This document shows positions 63,859 through 64,000 of a stretch of DNA of 64,000 bases, piece after piece (the stretch's first letter is position 1; each line of letters starts with the position of its first letter). Source of the DNA: a virus; IMG/VR virus record IMGVR_UViG_3300036859_000726, positions 1 to 64,000 of that record. The stretch is one strand, 5' to 3'. Made by a program: the position numbers and the translations under genes. The notes below the pieces were generated by a model. It had not been told where the DNA came from and made no database searches. It saw only the letters and a program-made list of their open reading frames with translations.

Positions 63859-64000
63859 TTGACCTCCACGCCAGCAGCGAAGAGCGCAGCGGTTGCCTTG
63901 CCTTGCGCAGCCATTCGCTCTTCAGGAGTCACTGCGGCGAGCAGAGCCTTCAGCGCTCTAGCCATCGCAGGAGCCGCGGCAAGTCCGAGGATCTGTTCCT
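63855..64000 (-). CDS. 3' part of an unknown gene entering from the right edge
   Basis: Open for 48 codons from the right edge to TGA 63855-63857, overlapping the HAD start (ATGA). Ala-rich helices (LGLAAAPAMARALKALLAAV, ERMAAQGKATAALFAAGVEV). Nothing recognisable in the visible part. Confidence 0.6.
   Translation of the reverse strand, partial: EQILGLAAAPAMARALKALLAAVTPEERMAAQGKATAALFAAGVEVK

Noticed and set aside
1-64000. Temperate lifestyle
   Set aside because: No integrase, excisionase, repressor/Cro pair or attachment site was found; the tRNA-like locus is a whole gene with encoded CCA, not a 3'-end fragment beside an integrase.

Overview
The window is part of the genome of a tailed double-stranded DNA phage, most likely lytic and short-tailed (podovirus-like), of a Gram-negative host. 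The evidence is a full head-gene set (large terminase, 828-residue portal, scaffold-like protein, decoration protein, capsid protein), head-tail and stabilization proteins of the type around P22 gp4/gp10, three very large presumed ejection proteins, and no tape-measure, sheath or baseplate genes. A lysis cassette with a three-helix holin, an outer-membrane lipoprotein and a spanin-like protein, plus phage proteins with signal peptides, argue for a Gram-negative host. No integrase, excisionase or recognisable repressor is visible. Base composition looks mid-50s % GC by eye. Nothing identifies the host species.

Layout. (1) 1-2722, minus strand: primase-like protein, SSB-like protein and one unknown, running off the left edge. 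(2) 2723-3027: divergent control region with two tandem minus-strand promoters and a candidate plus-strand promoter. (3) 3028-17877, plus strand: about 45 small, tightly packed early genes, mostly joined by ATGA/GTGA/TGATG stop-start overlaps. They include several zinc-ribbon proteins, a GHKL-fold ATPase, a cysteine-protease-like protein, two exported proteins, a MazG-like enzyme, a DUF1508-like and a DUF932 protein. A tRNA-Ile-like gene whose D-loop is interrupted by about 118 nt also lies here. (4) 17878-19658: about 1.8 kb of almost gene-free control DNA holding an eight-copy 10-bp repeat array, the second copy of a 91-nt intergenic element, and one minus-strand gene flanked by 13-bp inverted repeats. 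(5) 19659-52594, plus strand: late genes in the order terminase, portal, Tad2-like protein, GroES-like protein, scaffold, capsid, fibre/appendage module with a glycosyltransferase, lysis, tail stabilization and ejection proteins. (6) 52398-64000, minus strand: replication and nucleotide operon entering from the right edge: HAD phosphatase, DUF6378-like, class II aldolase, SDR oxidoreductase, DnaQ-like exonuclease, MazG-like enzyme, DnaE-type polymerase, VRR-NUC nuclease, SNF2 helicase and ATP-dependent DNA ligase.

How it fits together. The two minus-strand blocks would form one replication operon if the genome is circular or circularly permuted: promoters at 2.84-2.95 kb, transcription leftward through position 1 and back in at the right end. 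Most intergenic gaps carry TTTAC(C/T/G), a 17-base spacer and a TATA-like -10, so the phage probably relies on host sigma70-type RNA polymerase; no phage RNA polymerase is seen here.

The most unusual items are the interrupted tRNA, the repeat array and the paired 91-nt element. Also notable are the three-copy small-protein domain family, the SDR/aldolase pair, the GGDEF-like domain in an ejection-type protein, the glycosyltransferase among fibre genes, the GroES-like protein and the Tad2-like anti-defence protein. Functions were assigned by reading motifs; no database search was possible.
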